A DNA stretch of 13,627 nt, taken from contig CAZVFT010000068.1 of assembly GCA_964626495.1 (NCBI GenBank), forward strand, positions 1 to 13,627. Direction: 5' to 3'. The notes beneath the pieces were generated by a model, which ran no database searches, was not told the origin of the DNA, and saw only the letters and a list, made by a program, of their open reading frames with translations. The position numbers and the translations under genes are program-made. This DNA is from JACNLN01 sp964626495. GTDB lineage: Bacteria; Fidelibacterota; Marinisomatia; Marinisomatales; CAZVFT01. The first letter of the stretch is position 1. The number at the start of each line of letters is the position of its first letter. Of this stretch, positions 13,117-13,627 are shown in pieces.

Positions 13117-13627
13117 ATGTTAAATCAGTTGAATTTACGAAATAAAAAACGGTACGCTCCATTCTTTAAATTTACCCTGTTACCCCTCTTTCTCATCTTT
13201 GGATTATCCTGCGAGGAACCGGAACACAGACCGGATGAGGAACTAGAGTATGAACTGGATGTGGATTCTCTCCACATCAATCAGATACAGGTCATAGGCA
13301 GTCATAACAGCTACCGAATCCAGCCACCAGAAAGGCTTCTTAATCTGATAACAGCCATGGACTCAGCCATGGGGCGTGAACTGGATTATACTCATCTTCC
13401 CCTTGATGAACAGTTTGATGACTACGGTATTCGCCAAATTGAACTGGATATCTATCACGACCCGGATGGGGGACTGTTCTATTGGCGGTTTGGCAACTTA
13501 TATATCCAGGAGCCAATGGAATCGGGTCTGCCGGAACTGAACGAACCAGGATTAAAGGTACTTCACTTCCCTGATTTTGATTATAATACTCACTATCTTA
13601 CCTTCAAAGAAGCCCTGCTAGCTGTTA
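13117..13627 (+). CDS. Phosphatidylinositol-specific phospholipase C1-like lipoprotein, 5' part
   Basis: Open to the window end; the first 170 codons are present. A basic N-terminus, hydrophobic segment (19-30) and F-G-L-S-C (28-32) mark a lipoprotein anchored at Cys32. Then come I-N-Q-I-Q-V-I-G-S-H-N-S-Y (54-66) with the first catalytic His63, D-Y-T-H-L-P-L-D-E-Q (90-99), G-I-R-Q-I-E-L-D-I-Y-H-D-P (104-116) with the metal-binding Glu109 and Asp111, and P-G-L-K-V-L-H-F-P-D-F-D-Y (144-156) with the second His150. This is the pattern of Ca2+-dependent PI-PLC C1-like proteins of bacteria, a TIM-barrel phosphodiesterase family. It would cleave phosphatidylinositol or a similar glycerophosphodiester outside the cell. 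The true substrate in bacteria lacking inositol lipids is unclear. The neighbouring NPP lipoprotein has a related chemistry. The start lacks a Shine-Dalgarno. Confidence 0.85.
   Translation, partial: MLNQLNLRNKKRYAPFFKFTLLPLFLIFGLSCEEPEHRPDEELEYELDVDSLHINQIQVIGSHNSYRIQPPERLLNLITAMDSAMGRELDYTHLPLDEQFDDYGIRQIELDIYHDPDGGLFYWRFGNLYIQEPMESGLPELNEPGLKVLHFPDFDYNTHYLTFKEALLAV

Overview
The window reads as chromosomal DNA of a bacterium with moderate GC (about 40-45% by eye), densely coded and with no rRNA, tRNA, CRISPR array or intact transposon. Gene content fits an uncultured Gram-negative, probably of the FCB superphylum (Marinimicrobia/Calditrichota-like): several lipoproteins with relaxed lipoboxes ending in L-S-C, a long EtfB of the type I associate with that group, patchy Shine-Dalgarno use, and GC-rich palindromic repeats in otherwise AT-rich gaps. 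This placement is inference from style, not a database result.

Left part (1-2794): the last 19 codons of an RraB-like protein converge on a minus-strand gene for a short, divergent DNA-3-methyladenine glycosylase I relative. Then come two abutting transporter genes on the plus strand, a DMT/EamA permease and an MFS permease, where the stop of the first touches the ATG of the second. A structured GC-rich island (2817-2900) lies just after them.

Middle (3192-9277): a small TPR lipoprotein converges on a PAP2-family membrane phosphatase. Divergent from the phosphatase runs an electron-transfer module: etfB and etfA (overlapping, etfA with a TTG start), then after about 1 kb a 578-residue acyl-CoA dehydrogenase, the expected electron donor to the ETF. 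Between etfA and the dehydrogenase sits an AT-rich hicA-hicB toxin-antitoxin pair, which looks like a later insertion into the module.

Right part (9474-13627): ychF, a 530-base gap with several GC-rich hairpins that form a REP-like repeat cluster, then a translationally overlapping pair of trmO (tRNA modification) and a lipoprotein nucleotide pyrophosphatase/phosphodiesterase. A second, degenerate, oppositely oriented copy of the palindromic repeat and a tandem 23-base-period repeat resembling an insertion-sequence end follow. The window ends inside a second surface lipoprotein, a Ca2+-dependent phosphatidylinositol phospholipase C1-like enzyme.

Working together: the ETF and acyl-CoA dehydrogenase pass electrons from acyl-CoA oxidation to the quinone pool or another acceptor; the PAP2 phosphatase, the NPP lipoprotein and the PI-PLC-like lipoprotein all act on phosphoester or phospholipid substrates at or outside the membrane, hinting at phosphate or lipid scavenging. 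I found no clear undescribed multi-gene system; the most interesting items are the hicAB interruption of the ETF module, the motif-deficient glycosylase, and the dispersed palindromic repeats.
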